A stretch of DNA of 64,000 nt. Origin: an uncultured Verrucomicrobia subdivision 3 bacterium (GTDB lineage: Bacteria; Verrucomicrobiota; Verrucomicrobiia; Limisphaerales; UBA11358). Below, in pieces: positions 53,365 through 61,748 of the stretch (positions within the stretch are counted from its first letter, which is position 1; every line of letters begins with the position of its first letter). The notes beneath the pieces were generated by a model. That model was not told the DNA's origin. It was given only the letters and a program-made list of their open reading frames with translations, and ran no database searches. The translations under genes were made by a program, and so were the position numbers. The stretch spans positions 24,916-88,915 of the forward strand of contig CAISEZ010000045.1 of NCBI GenBank assembly GCA_903884535.1, in the 5' to 3' direction.

Positions 53365-53640
53365 ATGGCCAACGCCAAAAAAACTCAACGCAAAGCCGCC
53401 ATCCTCGGCATCGGGCTGGATTCCGACGGCAGCAAGCGCATCACCACCGGGCCGAATTTTGCGCTCGTCGGCGGCTCGCAGGAGACGCACGAGCAAATGA
53501 CCGAGAAGGCCATCAAGATCAACGAAAAGCTAAAGGCGCGCGGCAAACAGCTCGACGACGTCAGCCACGAGGAGTTTGATGACATCGCCCACGAGGTCGG
53601 CCTCAAAAAATTTCCCGGACCCAAACCCAATGCAAATTGA
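53365..53640 (+). CDS. Small charged protein of unknown function
   Basis: 91 residues from the ATG at 53365. Lys/Glu-rich and soluble, with a Gly-containing first half (ILGIGLDSDGSKRITTGPNF) and a helical second half (MTEKAIKINEKLKARGKQLD). No family is recognised. It overlaps the start of the next gene by 11 bp (ATGcaaattga), so the two are probably translationally coupled. Codon use matches its neighbours, which supports a real gene. Confidence 0.6.
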   Translation: MANAKKTQRKAAILGIGLDSDGSKRITTGPNFALVGGSQETHEQMTEKAIKINEKLKARGKQLDDVSHEEFDDIAHEVGLKKFPGPKPNAN

Positions 53641-54616
53641 TTCACTGCCGCGCTTTTCACTCGCGCACTTGCCCACGCCGGTGGAAGAACTCAAAACGCT
53701 TTCGCGCCGGCTCGCCGGGCCGGAATTATTGATCAAGCGCGATGATCAAACGGGGCTGGCACTGGGTGGCAACAAGACGCGCAAACTGGAATTTCTCCTC
53801 GGCGAAGCTATCGCCAAAGGTGCGGACACGCTGGTCACGCTCGGCGCAGCGCAGTCGAACCATTGTCGCCAGACCGCTGCCGCTGCGGCCAAGGCTGGGT
53901 TGAATTGTGAATTAATTCTCAACGGCAAGAAACCCGAGGTGGCCAATGGCAATTTGTTGCTGGATGAAATTCTCGGCGCAAACTTGCACTGGATCGAGCG
54001 TTCGCAGCGCGCGGCGAAGTTGGCGGAGTTGGACGCGCAACTGCGCGGGCAGGGTCGCAAGCCTTATTTGATTCCCGTCGGTGGTTCGAACGGTGTGGGC
54101 GCGACCGGCTATGTGGTGGCGATGCTCGAACTGATGGAGCAACTGCGCATGAGCGGGCGGCGAGTGGATCACATTTTGTTCGGCACTAGCAGTGGCGGGA
54201 CGCAGGCGGGCATCGTGCTTGGCGCGCGCGTCGCCGGTTTCACCGGAAAGCTTCACGGTCTTTCGATTGATAAAAACGATCCCGAACATTTTGAATACGA
54301 AGCCGAAGTCGCGCAAATCGCCAATGATTGCGCGGCTTATATCGGTTCGCCGGTGCGCGTGACGCGCGACGAGGTGAAGGTCGTCTATGGCTACAAAGGC
54401 GAAGGCTACGGCGTGGTCGGCGATTTGGAGCGCGACGCGATTCGCCTGCTCGCGCGAAGCGAAGGTATCGTGCTGGACCCGGTTTATGCCGGTCGCGCGT
54501 TTGGCGGGTTGGTGGATTTGATCCGCAGAGGTGTTTTCAAACCGAGCGAAACGGTTTTGTTCTGGCACACCGGCGGCGCGCCCGCGCTGTTTGCCTACGC
54601 AAAAGAACTGGCTTAA
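53630..54616 (+). CDS. dcyD: D-cysteine desulfhydrase / ACC deaminase-like PLP enzyme
   Basis: 328 residues from the ATG at 53630. A fold II PLP enzyme of the DcyD/1-aminocyclopropane-1-carboxylate deaminase family. The PLP Lys is Lys49 in GGNKTRKLEF. TLGAAQSNHCRQTAAAAAK contains the conserved QSNH substrate loop, VGGSNGVGATGYV the phosphate loop, and GTSSGGTQAG a cofactor contact. DcyD converts D-cysteine to pyruvate, sulfide and ammonia. Separation from ACC deaminase rests on a few active-site residues, so the substrate is not certain. Its stop overlaps the converging HAD gene by 4 bp. Confidence 0.8.
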   Translation: MQIDSLPRFSLAHLPTPVEELKTLSRRLAGPELLIKRDDQTGLALGGNKTRKLEFLLGEAIAKGADTLVTLGAAQSNHCRQTAAAAAKAGLNCELILNGKKPEVANGNLLLDEILGANLHWIERSQRAAKLAELDAQLRGQGRKPYLIPVGGSNGVGATGYVVAMLELMEQLRMSGRRVDHILFGTSSGGTQAGIVLGARVAGFTGKLHGLSIDKNDPEHFEYEAEVAQIANDCAAYIGSPVRVTRDEVKVVYGYKGEGYGVVGDLERDAIRLLARSEGIVLDPVYAGRAFGGLVDLIRRGVFKPSETVLFWHTGGAPALFAYAKELA

Positions 54617-55215
54617 ATCACTCCGGCGGCGGTCAGCGCCTGTCGGGTTTTCTCCGGCGTCTCGTGCAGAATTGTCCGCCAGCCGCGCGCCGCGCCGGCG
54701 GCCACATTTTCCGGCCGGTCATCAATGAAAATCAAATCCGTGCCGCGCTGGCCGGTCATTGCTTCCGCCGCCAGATAAATTTTTTCATCCGGCTTCATCG
54801 CGCCGACTTCGTAGGAAAAAACGTAACCGTCAAAATCCTTGAAGAACGGAAAATCGCGGCGGACCAGTTCAATCGCCAGATCATTCGTGTTCGATAAAAT
54901 GAAAGTCCGGTGTCCACGCTGCCGGAGTTCTGCGTGGAGCGCAATCATCGGCGCAATCTCGGTGAAGATGGCCGCGAAATAGCCGTTGAATTCGGCGTCA
55001 GTGCCTTGAAAACCAATGGCGGTGCGGATGGCCTCGAAAAATTCCTGGCGCGTGAGTTGGCCGCATTCGTATTGCCACAGCACCGGCGACGTGGCGAGGT
55101 GATGGTGGAATTGTTCCGGCGGCGTGGTGCTGCGCGTGGCAATTTTTTTGGCGGCGATGGACCAGTCGAAATCCACCAGCACTTTGCCGAGATCGAAAAT
55201 AATGGTTGGTTTCAA
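54613..55215 (-). CDS. HAD-superfamily hydrolase, YihX-like
   Basis: A 200-residue HAD phosphatase. Motif I is IIFDLGKVLVDFDW, with Gly where many HADs have the second Asp, as in the YihX glucose-1-phosphate phosphatase group. Motif II is FILSNTND, motif III the Lys of GAMKPDEKIY, and motif IV IFIDDRPENV. The only sensible start is TTG at 55215, overlapping the recR stop as TTGA, so translation is coupled to recR. The substrate is unknown. Confidence 0.85.
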   Translation of the reverse strand: MKPTIIFDLGKVLVDFDWSIAAKKIATRSTTPPEQFHHHLATSPVLWQYECGQLTRQEFFEAIRTAIGFQGTDAEFNGYFAAIFTEIAPMIALHAELRQRGHRTFILSNTNDLAIELVRRDFPFFKDFDGYVFSYEVGAMKPDEKIYLAAEAMTGQRGTDLIFIDDRPENVAAGAARGWRTILHETPEKTRQALTAAGVI

Positions 55216-55808
55216 AGCATTTCCCTCCGGCCTTCCAGCGCGCGGTTGAGTGTGAGTTCGTCGGCGTATTCCAGGCCGCTGCCGGCCGGCAGGCCGTAGG
55301 CGATGCGCGAGATTTTCAGGCCGCTGCGGGCGAGCCGTTTTGCGAGATAATTACTGGTCGCATCGCCTTCCACATCCGTGCCGAGCGCGATGATGATTTC
55401 CTTGATCGGCTCGGCGGTCAGACGTTGTTCCAAATCGGCGATGCGCAAATCTTCCGGCCCGACGCCGTCGAGCGGCGAAATTTTACCGCCGAGCACATGA
55501 AATTTGCCGCGGTAGGTGCCGGATTTTTCCACGCTCAAAATATCCACGGCGCGTTCCACCACGCAAACCAGCGCCGCATCGCGCCGCGAATCGGTGCAGG
55601 TGGAGCAGGGCGATTGCTCGGTCAGCGCACCGCAGATTTCGCAAAAGCGGATGTGTTCGCGTGCGTGCAGGATGGTTTCCGCGAGCAGCTTCACCGAGGT
55701 CGTATCGGCTTGCACCAGATGCAACGCGATGCGTTCCGCCGAGCGCGGGCCGACGCCGGGCAGCTTGCTCAACGTGGTAATCAACGCGGTGATGGAAGCG
55801 GGAAGCAT
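55212..55808 (-). CDS. recR: Recombination mediator protein RecR
   Basis: 198 residues from the ATG at 55808. It has the N-terminal helix-hairpin-helix (LSKLPGVGPRSAERIALHL), a Cys4 zinc finger (CEIC...CSTC, about 57-72), a Toprim domain (LCVVERAVDILSVEKSGTYRG, then IIALGTDVEGDATSNYLA) and the Walker B-like C-terminus (SRIAYGLPAGSGLEYADELTL). With RecF and RecO it loads RecA on gapped DNA. dnaX-ybaB-recR is the classic bacterial order. A long in-frame upstream extension exists but is made of repeat sequence. Confidence 0.96.
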   Translation of the reverse strand: MLPASITALITTLSKLPGVGPRSAERIALHLVQADTTSVKLLAETILHAREHIRFCEICGALTEQSPCSTCTDSRRDAALVCVVERAVDILSVEKSGTYRGKFHVLGGKISPLDGVGPEDLRIADLEQRLTAEPIKEIIIALGTDVEGDATSNYLAKRLARSGLKISRIAYGLPAGSGLEYADELTLNRALEGRREML

Positions 55809-55829
55809 AAAAAAGAAGGAAGAATTATG

Positions 55830-55905
55830 AATGAAGAATGAAGAAACAAAACCAGCGTGGTGTTCGCAAAAAAGTTTCCTTATTCTGCCTTCTTCATTCT
55901 TCATT
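55830..55905. repeat. 16-bp inverted repeat between ybaB and recR
   Basis: AATGAAGAATGAAGAA and its exact reverse complement, 44 bp apart, fill the ybaB-recR gap. A transcript would form a strong hairpin ahead of recR. The left arm and flank share 19 nt with the repeat at the lutC start. Confidence 0.7.
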
Positions 55906-55910
55906 TCCCG

Positions 55911-56219
55911 TCACATCCCCGGCAGGCTGAAGCCGGCGGTGGCTTTGCCCATTTCGGCTTCGGAAATTTTCTTGGCCTCGGCGAGCGCCTGATTGATGGC
56001 GGTGAGAATCATGTCTTCGACGATCTGCGCGTCGGCCGGATTCAATGCCTGCGGGTCAATCTTGATGGACGCAAGCGAGCCGTCGCATTTGGCGACGACC
56101 TTCACCGCGCCGCCGCCGCTGGTGGCCTCGACCGTGCGGGCGGCGAGGCTGGCCTGGATTTGTTCCATTTGCTGCTGCATTTTTGCAGCTTGTTTCATGA
56201 GTTTGCCGAGGCTGGACAT
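55911..56219 (-). CDS. Nucleoid-associated protein, YbaB/EbfC family
   Basis: A 102-residue DNA-binding protein with the family pattern: an N-terminal helix MSSLGKLMKQAAKMQQQMEQ, a beta sheet (VEATSGGGAVKVVAKCDGSL) and a C-terminal helix (VEDMILTAINQALAEAKK). It dimerises and coats DNA. It lies between dnaX and recR in the usual order, 45 bp after dnaX. Confidence 0.94.
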   Translation of the reverse strand: MSSLGKLMKQAAKMQQQMEQIQASLAARTVEATSGGGAVKVVAKCDGSLASIKIDPQALNPADAQIVEDMILTAINQALAEAKKISEAEMGKATAGFSLPGM

Positions 56220-56264
56220 GGTTTGAGAATTTTTAGTTTTGAATTGTTAATTATAAGTTGGGCA

Positions 56265-58052
56265 TCAGGCGCGCACTTCGACGATGGTGCCTTTGAAAAT
56301 TTCCAAGGCTTTTTTGATCAGCGGATCGTTTTTGAAATCGTCTTTGTTGAACGCCACCGGCGCGAGCTTCTTTTCAGGGGCGACGGCTGGCGCGCTTTTT
56401 TCAACCGGTTTTGCGGCCACCGGCGCAGGTGAAGCGTCGCGTGTTGGAGCCGTCGCCACGCTTTCGATGGATTTGGGATTCCAATTGGCCGGGGCCTCGG
56501 CCTTGACGAATTTGATCATCGCATTCGGATGACCGAGTTCCGCCAGCTTGGTGGCAAGCAACGTGTGATTGCGCGCGTTGTCCACCAGGCCGAGGTAGTC
56601 CGCGAATTCCTGATCAAAGCCGATCGTGAAAACACTTTTCACAAACGACACCGGATGCGCATTCAAAAGATAACTGCGCGTAAAAGTGCTCGCCCGGCCG
56701 ACCGCCTCGACCAATTGATGCCAGAGTTCCGTCAAATCGCCGGAAGCAGGAACAGCGACCGGTGCGGAAACCATAGCCGCGACCGGCGCAATGGGAGCAG
56801 TTGCTTTGGGCGTTGGCGGCGCAGCGGCGGCGGGCGCGGTGGAAAACAAAACCGGACGTGACGCGGCTGGCGCGGGAGCGACGGCGACGGTTGGTGAGGC
56901 GCCGACACTGGATTGCCCGCGCAACTGATTGAGTTGTTTCAACACGGCGTCGAGCGACAAGGCGCTGCGGGCTTCGATGGCGCGAAGTAGCGTGACTTCG
57001 AGGAGAATTTTTTTGGACGCGGCATCGCGCAGGCGCAGCTCGGCGTCGGCCAACACTTCGAGCACGCGCGTGAAGGCGTCGGTGTTTGCCAGCGCGGATT
57101 GTTCTTTCAATGCGGCCACTTCGGATTCCGAAGCTTCAAGCAAATTCAAATCACCTTTGGAAACCTGGTAAATGAGCAGGTTGCGAAAATGGTTCAACAG
57201 GTCGCCGAGCAGGCGGCCCAGATCTTTGCCGCCACGCGCGAGTTCGTCCAATTGCGTTAGCGCGACGGATATTTCTCCGGCGAGAATGGCGTGACTTAAT
57301 TTTAGAATCTGGTTTTGCGCGGCGAGACCAAACATGGAAAGCACATCCGGCTCCTCAATTTTGTCGCCGCAAAAGCTGATGAGCTGGTCGAGCGTGGATT
57401 CGGCATCGCGCATCCCGCCGTCCGCGCCGCGCGCGATGGCTTGCAGCGCCGCCGCGTCAATCGTCACTTTTTCCTTGCCGGCGATTTCCGCGAGGTGTTT
57501 GACGATGAGCGCTGACGGAATCCGGCGCAGATCAAACCGCTGGCAGCGCGACAAAATCGTCGGCAGCACTTTTTCCGGGTCGGTCGTCGCGAACATGAAT
57601 TTCACATGTGCCGGTGGTTCTTCCAAGGTTTTCAGCAGCGCGTTGAACGCCGCCGTCGAGAGCATGTGAACTTCGTCGATGATGTAGATTTTATAAGCCG
57701 AATTGGCAGGCGAGTATTTGCAGGTCTCGCGCAGTTCGCGCACCTGTTCGACGCCGTTGTTGCTGGCGCCGTCAATTTCCATCACATCGAGTGCGCGGCC
57801 GTCGGTGATTTCCTGCACGCGTGTGTCGTTATCATCGAAGTCCACTTTCGGTCCCCCGGTGCAATTCAGGCATTTGGCGAAGATGCGCGCGACGGTGGTC
57901 TTGCCCGTGCCGCGCGGTCCGCAAAAAAGATACGCGTGGGCGATGCGCTTCTGCGCGATGGCGTTGGCCAGCGTTTGCGTGACGTGCTCCTGGCCGACGA
58001 CGTCGGCGAAACGCTGCGGGCGATATTTTCTGGCGATGACTTGATAGGACAC
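56265..58052 (-). CDS. dnaX: DNA polymerase III subunit gamma/tau
   Basis: 595 residues from the GTG at 58052 (VSYQVIARKYRPQRFADVVG); a TTG at 58070 would add six. This is the clamp-loader ATPase: Walker A GPRGTGKTT, Walker B IYIIDEVHMLST, the SRC motif LSRCQRF, then the DNA polymerase III subunit domains and an Ala/Pro-rich linker (about 390-450) leading to a C-terminal tau-like region. The zinc site looks lost: after CLNC, where most DnaX proteins have Cys-x2-Cys-x2-Cys, this one reads KVDFDDNDT. No slippery A-rich frameshift site was recognised. The SRP RNA gene lies just upstream on the same strand. Confidence 0.96.
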   Translation of the reverse strand: MSYQVIARKYRPQRFADVVGQEHVTQTLANAIAQKRIAHAYLFCGPRGTGKTTVARIFAKCLNCTGGPKVDFDDNDTRVQEITDGRALDVMEIDGASNNGVEQVRELRETCKYSPANSAYKIYIIDEVHMLSTAAFNALLKTLEEPPAHVKFMFATTDPEKVLPTILSRCQRFDLRRIPSALIVKHLAEIAGKEKVTIDAAALQAIARGADGGMRDAESTLDQLISFCGDKIEEPDVLSMFGLAAQNQILKLSHAILAGEISVALTQLDELARGGKDLGRLLGDLLNHFRNLLIYQVSKGDLNLLEASESEVAALKEQSALANTDAFTRVLEVLADAELRLRDAASKKILLEVTLLRAIEARSALSLDAVLKQLNQLRGQSSVGASPTVAVAPAPAASRPVLFSTAPAAAAPPTPKATAPIAPVAAMVSAPVAVPASGDLTELWHQLVEAVGRASTFTRSYLLNAHPVSFVKSVFTIGFDQEFADYLGLVDNARNHTLLATKLAELGHPNAMIKFVKAEAPANWNPKSIESVATAPTRDASPAPVAAKPVEKSAPAVAPEKKLAPVAFNKDDFKNDPLIKKALEIFKGTIVEVRA

Positions 58053-58097
58053 GGCAGAAGTGTGAATCAAAAATTAAAAATTAAAATTAAAAAGAAG

Positions 58098-58191
58098 TGT
58101 CAGGGTGACCACGGCAGACGCAGAGCAAACTGCCGTTGCTGCCTTCCGGCCCTGGCGGGGTTCGTAAGTCCACATTCCATGGGCCCTGACA
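58098..58191 (-). ncRNA. ffs: Small SRP RNA (4.5S type)
   Basis: About 94 nt on the minus strand. The ends pair (UGUCAGGG with CCCUGACA). The apical part has the universally conserved Ffh-binding domain IV, GCCAGGGCCGGAAGGCAGCA, with its GGAA tetraloop and symmetric internal loop. It is the short bacterial form without an Alu domain. With Ffh it directs membrane proteins to the translocon. Its place directly before dnaX is a common bacterial arrangement. Confidence 0.93.
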
Positions 58192-58319
58192 AAATGAATT
58201 TTGCCGGATGAACTGGTGGTTGTCGAGCCAAAGCGCGGGCGCGGCGCATCACCAGATTATTTTGTAGCCAGAGGCGGGGGCTTTTCGTCATTGTTTCCCG
58301 ACCAGCAAATTCTTTTAGC

Positions 58320-59885
58320 ATGAAAAACCATTTTATCTTTGCCGCAACTCTTTCCGTCCTGCTGCTCGCCGGGGGTGCCAGCACGAACGCCGCTGAAACC
58401 ACGGGCCCGAATTATTTTAACGTGCGCACGTTTGGCGCGCTAGGCGACGGGACGAATCTCGACAGCCCGGCGATTAACCGTGCCATTGACGCCGCCGCGG
58501 AAGCCGGCGGCGGAACGGTCTTGGTTCCGGCGGGAACTTACTTGAACGGTTCCATTCATCTTCAAAGCAACATTCATCTGCTTATTGATGCCGGTGCCAC
58601 CATTTTGGGCGCGCCGCAGAAGCTGAACGCCTACGATTTCACCGAACCGTGGACGAACAATCCGTATCAGGACGGCGGGCATTGTTATTTTCACAACAGC
58701 CTCATTTGGGGCGAAAATCTCACAAATGTTTTCATCACTGGCAATGGCACAATCAACGGCGGCGGACTGGTGCGCGGCGACGGCTTGCTTAACAAAATGG
58801 TCAACTTCGGCAGCGAACTGAAAAACACCAGCAACTACGGCGCGGAAGTCAAAGACGGTGCGGTGCGTCTCGGTAATAAAGCCATCGCGCTCAAGCTCTG
58901 CAAAAATGTTCTCATCCGCGACGTCACAATTTTTCACGGCGGCCATTTTGCGATTCTCGTCACCGGCTGCGACAATCTGACGGTGGACAATGTGACGATG
59001 GACACCGACCGTGACGGCATTGACATTGATTGCTGTCGCAACACGATGGTCTCCAACTGCCGCATCAATTCGCCCAATGACGACGGCCTTTGCCCCAAGA
59101 GCAGCTATGCGCTCGGCGAAATCCGCCCGACGGAAAATCTCACCATCGTCAACTGTCAGGTTTCGGGATTCGAGGAAGGCACGCTGATTGACGGCACGAT
59201 GAAGCCGAAGCCGGGCGGCTATGGCCGCATCAAATTCGGCACGGAAGCCAGCGGCGGCTTCCGCAACTGCACCGTGGCGAATTGCACCTTTCGCAGCTGC
59301 CACGGTTTTGCGCTCGAAGAAGTGGATGGTGCTATTCTCGAAAACATCACCGTCAACAATCTCACGATGATGGACGTGCATGACTACGCCATTTATTTGA
59401 CCACCGGCAAACGCAACCGCACGCCTGGCGTGACGACCAACAGCCGCATGAAAAACATTTTGATCTCCAATGTCATTGCCGATGGAGTTGGCAAAATGAG
59501 CGGCATCCAGATCATGGGCCTGCCGGAGCAGCCGATTGAAGGTGTGCGGTTGGAAAACATCCGGCTCACCAGCAACGGCGGTGGCACGGCGGCGGACGCG
59601 GCCATCAAACCGAAGGAACTTGGCACCATCTATCCCGAGCCCGGCCGCATCGGCACGCTGCCGGCTTACGGCATTTACGCCCGCCACGTCAAAGATTTGG
59701 AGCTGGCGAACATCACCGTCAATTTTGTGACGAATGATCTGCGCTCCGCCGCGTCGTTTGCGGACATTGACGGATTGGAAATTGACAATTTCAAACCGCG
59801 GGTGGCCGATGGGGCGAAAGCCGCCGTGTTTGCAGGCGATGTTCGTCATCTAATTATCCGCAATTCCCCGGCGCTCCGAAAATAA
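58320..59885 (+). CDS. Secreted polygalacturonase-like glycoside hydrolase (GH28)
   Basis: A 521-residue secreted protein; the signal peptide ends near NAAE. NVRTFGALGDGTNLDSPAIN is the standard N-terminal beta-helix cap of GH28. Catalytic-site features: the NTDG-type segment reads MDTDRDGIDID (Asp230, 232, 235), the second Asp pair is NDDG (Asp254-255), and GYGRIKFGTE (about 301-309) supplies the RIK motif. GH28 enzymes hydrolyse galacturonan or rhamnogalacturonan by inversion; this divergent form is often an exo-acting or rhamnogalacturonase-like enzyme. With the PL4 lyase it points to pectin use. Confidence 0.88.
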   Translation: MKNHFIFAATLSVLLLAGGASTNAAETTGPNYFNVRTFGALGDGTNLDSPAINRAIDAAAEAGGGTVLVPAGTYLNGSIHLQSNIHLLIDAGATILGAPQKLNAYDFTEPWTNNPYQDGGHCYFHNSLIWGENLTNVFITGNGTINGGGLVRGDGLLNKMVNFGSELKNTSNYGAEVKDGAVRLGNKAIALKLCKNVLIRDVTIFHGGHFAILVTGCDNLTVDNVTMDTDRDGIDIDCCRNTMVSNCRINSPNDDGLCPKSSYALGEIRPTENLTIVNCQVSGFEEGTLIDGTMKPKPGGYGRIKFGTEASGGFRNCTVANCTFRSCHGFALEEVDGAILENITVNNLTMMDVHDYAIYLTTGKRNRTPGVTTNSRMKNILISNVIADGVGKMSGIQIMGLPEQPIEGVRLENIRLTSNGGGTAADAAIKPKELGTIYPEPGRIGTLPAYGIYARHVKDLELANITVNFVTNDLRSAASFADIDGLEIDNFKPRVADGAKAAVFAGDVRHLIIRNSPALRK

Positions 59886-59926
59886 TTGTAGCAGCGGACC
59901 TGCATCCGTAATTCTGAAATCGGTGG

Positions 59927-60295
59927 CTACTTTTTCATCGGCCAGCCGGCGGCGACCATGCCTTTGTAGCCGCCGATGAGCGAATGGACTTTTTGATAGC
60001 CCATTTTTTGCGCGGCATCACAAGAGAGCGCTGAACGAAAACCGCCGCCGCAATACATGATGATTTCCGTGCCGGCGTCGGGATAAAGTTTTTCCAGATC
60101 TCGCTCCAGAATGCCTTTGCCAAGATGAACGGCTTCGGCGGCATGACCGGCGTTCCATTCATGGTCTTCGCGCACATCGAGAAGAATCGCTTTGGGATTG
60201 GCGGCAAGTTTGGCACGCGCCTCGGCCACGCTGATCTCGTTCACATGACATTTGGCGGCCGCGACAATTTTGAGAAAACCGGGTGAATGATCCAT
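59927..60295 (-). CDS. Rhodanese-like protein
   Basis: 122 residues from the ATG at 60295, preferred to a TTG at 60328. A single rhodanese domain: LLDVREDHEWNAGHAAEAVHL and the active-site loop CGGGFRSA with Cys82. Such proteins transfer sulfane sulfur or act as sulfur carriers. The GGYKGMVAAGWP ending is common in the family. It converges with the GH28 gene, 41 bp apart. It probably works in the cytoplasm, since no signal peptide is present. Confidence 0.9.
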   Translation of the reverse strand: MDHSPGFLKIVAAAKCHVNEISVAEARAKLAANPKAILLDVREDHEWNAGHAAEAVHLGKGILERDLEKLYPDAGTEIIMYCGGGFRSALSCDAAQKMGYQKVHSLIGGYKGMVAAGWPMKK

Positions 60296-60422
60296 GCCGC
60301 AAATTAAGGTCTCCGGCGTTTCCGTCAAATCAATTTATCCCGCCGCAGCTAGGCAAAAGTCCTATTGAAAATAAGGGGAAACTCGCGCTTGAATTCGGAC
60401 GTTTGCTGGCGTAGCTGTAATT

Positions 60423-60632
60423 ATGAACGCGCTGCAACAGATGGCGGATGGCGAACGCTCGGCGGATTGCGTGGTTCACTTGATGCTGAAGGACGGGCCG
60501 GTGGAAATGAAGCCGGAGAAACCGGAGCGGATGCTCGATGAATTCGAGGAGCGAGCAACCAAGTTGGGTCCGGTTTTGGAGGGCATTCTACTCGAATCAC
60601 ACGGGAAACTGCATTGGGGAATTAACGAATAA
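60423..60632 (+). CDS. Possible small protein
   Basis: A 69-residue frame from an ATG at 60423, with an acidic/helical composition (KPERMLDEFEERATKLGPVL) and codon use like the neighbouring genes. No ribosome binding site or family match was recognised. It could be real or chance. Confidence 0.4.
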   Translation: MNALQQMADGERSADCVVHLMLKDGPVEMKPEKPERMLDEFEERATKLGPVLEGILLESHGKLHWGINE

Positions 60633-60962
60633 GCGGTCTTAGGCGCGTTGACCCCTGACAAAGCCACGGAATAATTCGCGGCGGATGTGGTTTTCTGTTC
60701 CGTTCCAACGGCTTTGCACAATAAACCCGATTTCAACCTGACTTTTTGTGCAGACTCGGTTTCTGCACAAAAACTACGTTCTTAACATTGGTGCGTGCGC
60801 TAGGCTGTCCCAGTTTTACGTAATTAAGTCACTAGCGGATTGGGCATTAGTTTTGAGGCCAAGCTCAAGCCGTTGCAACCAATGTTATGAAAAAACGGCG
60901 CTGTCGAGCACGCACCTTTCTAGCTTTAGCGGAGTTATGGTTGCGTGTAAACGATGAACAGC
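60633..60962. other. Gene-free AT-richer stretch with inverted repeats
   Basis: 330 bp with no credible gene. It holds a 12-bp perfect hairpin (60743-60773) and a widely spaced 9-bp inverted repeat AACATTGGT/ACCAATGTT (60784-60792 and 60878-60886). Composition shifts here from GC-rich to AT-richer, marking the left edge of the small-gene island. Confidence 0.5.
60743..60773. repeat. Perfect 12-bp hairpin TTTTTGTGCAGA/TCTGCACAAAAA
   Basis: The loop is 7 nt. The T run lies before the stem on either strand, so it does not look like a standard terminator. It may be a mobile-element end or a structural repeat. Confidence 0.6.
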
Positions 60963-61262
60963 CTAAGAACCGCCGGGCTTTGCTGTCCATTTTATCACGC
61001 GGTCAAGTTCGGTCTGGATGGTGGATAACTCTTCTAAAAACATGCTCAACTTGGGGTGCTGTTCTTGCCGTATTCTAATTTCAGTCTGCCGGTGAACTTT
61101 AGCTGTTTCAGCGTCCGTTAGCCTTGAGATCAGCCCTTTTGCTTCCGCTTCAACATCCATGTCTAATAAGGGCGTCGGGTTGGTCTGCACGATCAACGTA
61201 TTGAGCATAAGCTGAATGTCTCTCAGCCTGCGCAAAACTACTTTAGCGTCGTCGTCTGACAT
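60963..61262 (-). CDS. Hypothetical helical protein
   Basis: 99 residues, almost all predicted helix (DDAKVVLRRLRDIQLMLNTL, MFLEELSTIQTELDRVIKW). It is charged, soluble and possibly coiled coil. No family is recognised. Its start overlaps the end of the small frame at 61243-61401 by 20 bp. It lies in an AT-richer run of minus-strand small genes of unknown function. Confidence 0.55.
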   Translation of the reverse strand: MSDDDAKVVLRRLRDIQLMLNTLIVQTNPTPLLDMDVEAEAKGLISRLTDAETAKVHRQTEIRIRQEQHPKLSMFLEELSTIQTELDRVIKWTAKPGGS

Positions 61263-61401
61263 AGTTGTTGATTGATTTTTTAAGGGTAGAGTAACCAGCG
61301 TCCCGGCCTGTTTGATACTCGTTTACATCGCCATTCTCAAAAGGCACATCTTTAGCGAATTCTAATAAAACGAGCGCCACCTGACGCTGCGATAAGGTCA
61401 T
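61243..61401 (-). CDS. Possible small protein overlapping its neighbours
   Basis: A 52-residue frame starting MTLSQRQVALVLLEFAKDVP. It overlaps the end of the lipoprotein gene by 50 bp and the start of the next gene by 20 bp. Overlaps this long lower the odds that it is real, but the segment QVALVLLEFAKD with AGYSTLKKSI looks protein-like. Confidence 0.3.
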   Translation of the reverse strand: MTLSQRQVALVLLEFAKDVPFENGDVNEYQTGRDAGYSTLKKSINNYVRRRR

Positions 61402-61711
61402 TACCCTCTTGCTTGAACAGCAGCCGACTGTTTCCGTCCAGTATCGATACAACATTGCCGTCTTCAACCATCCATGTTCCATGTTGTGCTTGGGTGTCTA
61501 CGGCGATGAAACCTTGTCCTTCAGATCGCGTATTTGGCGTATACACACACGTGCCGTCAGATCGGAAATCAAATGTTTTGGTATTTTCGCCTTGATTTCC
61601 CTGCCACTTGATTTGATACACGCCGACGACAGGTTTTCCGCACCCTGCGCATACCACGATTAGCAGCAGGGCCAAAGCCCGCTTGAAATCTCCAATGTGA
61701 ATTTTTAGCAT
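61352..61711 (-). CDS. Putative small lipoprotein
   Basis: 119 residues. The N-terminus has a hydrophobic stretch ending VVCAGC, an acceptable lipobox with the mature Cys at about residue 24. The rest is beta-rich (GVYQIKWQGNQ, KTFDFRSDGTCVYTPNT, GTWMVEDGNVVSILDG), resembling small beta-barrel lipoproteins with lipocalin-like strands. No family is recognised. It lies 37 bp after the zinc-ribbon membrane protein gene. Confidence 0.6.
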   Translation of the reverse strand: MLKIHIGDFKRALALLLIVVCAGCGKPVVGVYQIKWQGNQGENTKTFDFRSDGTCVYTPNTRSEGQGFIAVDTQAQHGTWMVEDGNVVSILDGNSRLLFKQEGNDLIAASGGARFIRIR

Positions 61712-61748
61712 AACAATCAGTCTTTATTGGTTATCCGTGGGTTAGAGA

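Noticed and set aside
55809-55904. N-terminal extension of RecR
   Set aside because: The in-frame extension is encoded by the dispersed repeat and lies outside the conserved RecR domain; the ATG at 55808 gives a normal-length protein.
58440-59849. A 469-codon minus-strand open frame
   Set aside because: It is antisense to the GH28 gene and has no start signal or protein-like composition.
60784-60886. Integron attC site
   Set aside because: The 9-bp inverted repeat and small orphan genes recall cassettes, but the flanks do not match RYYYAAC and GTTRRRY and no integrase is present.
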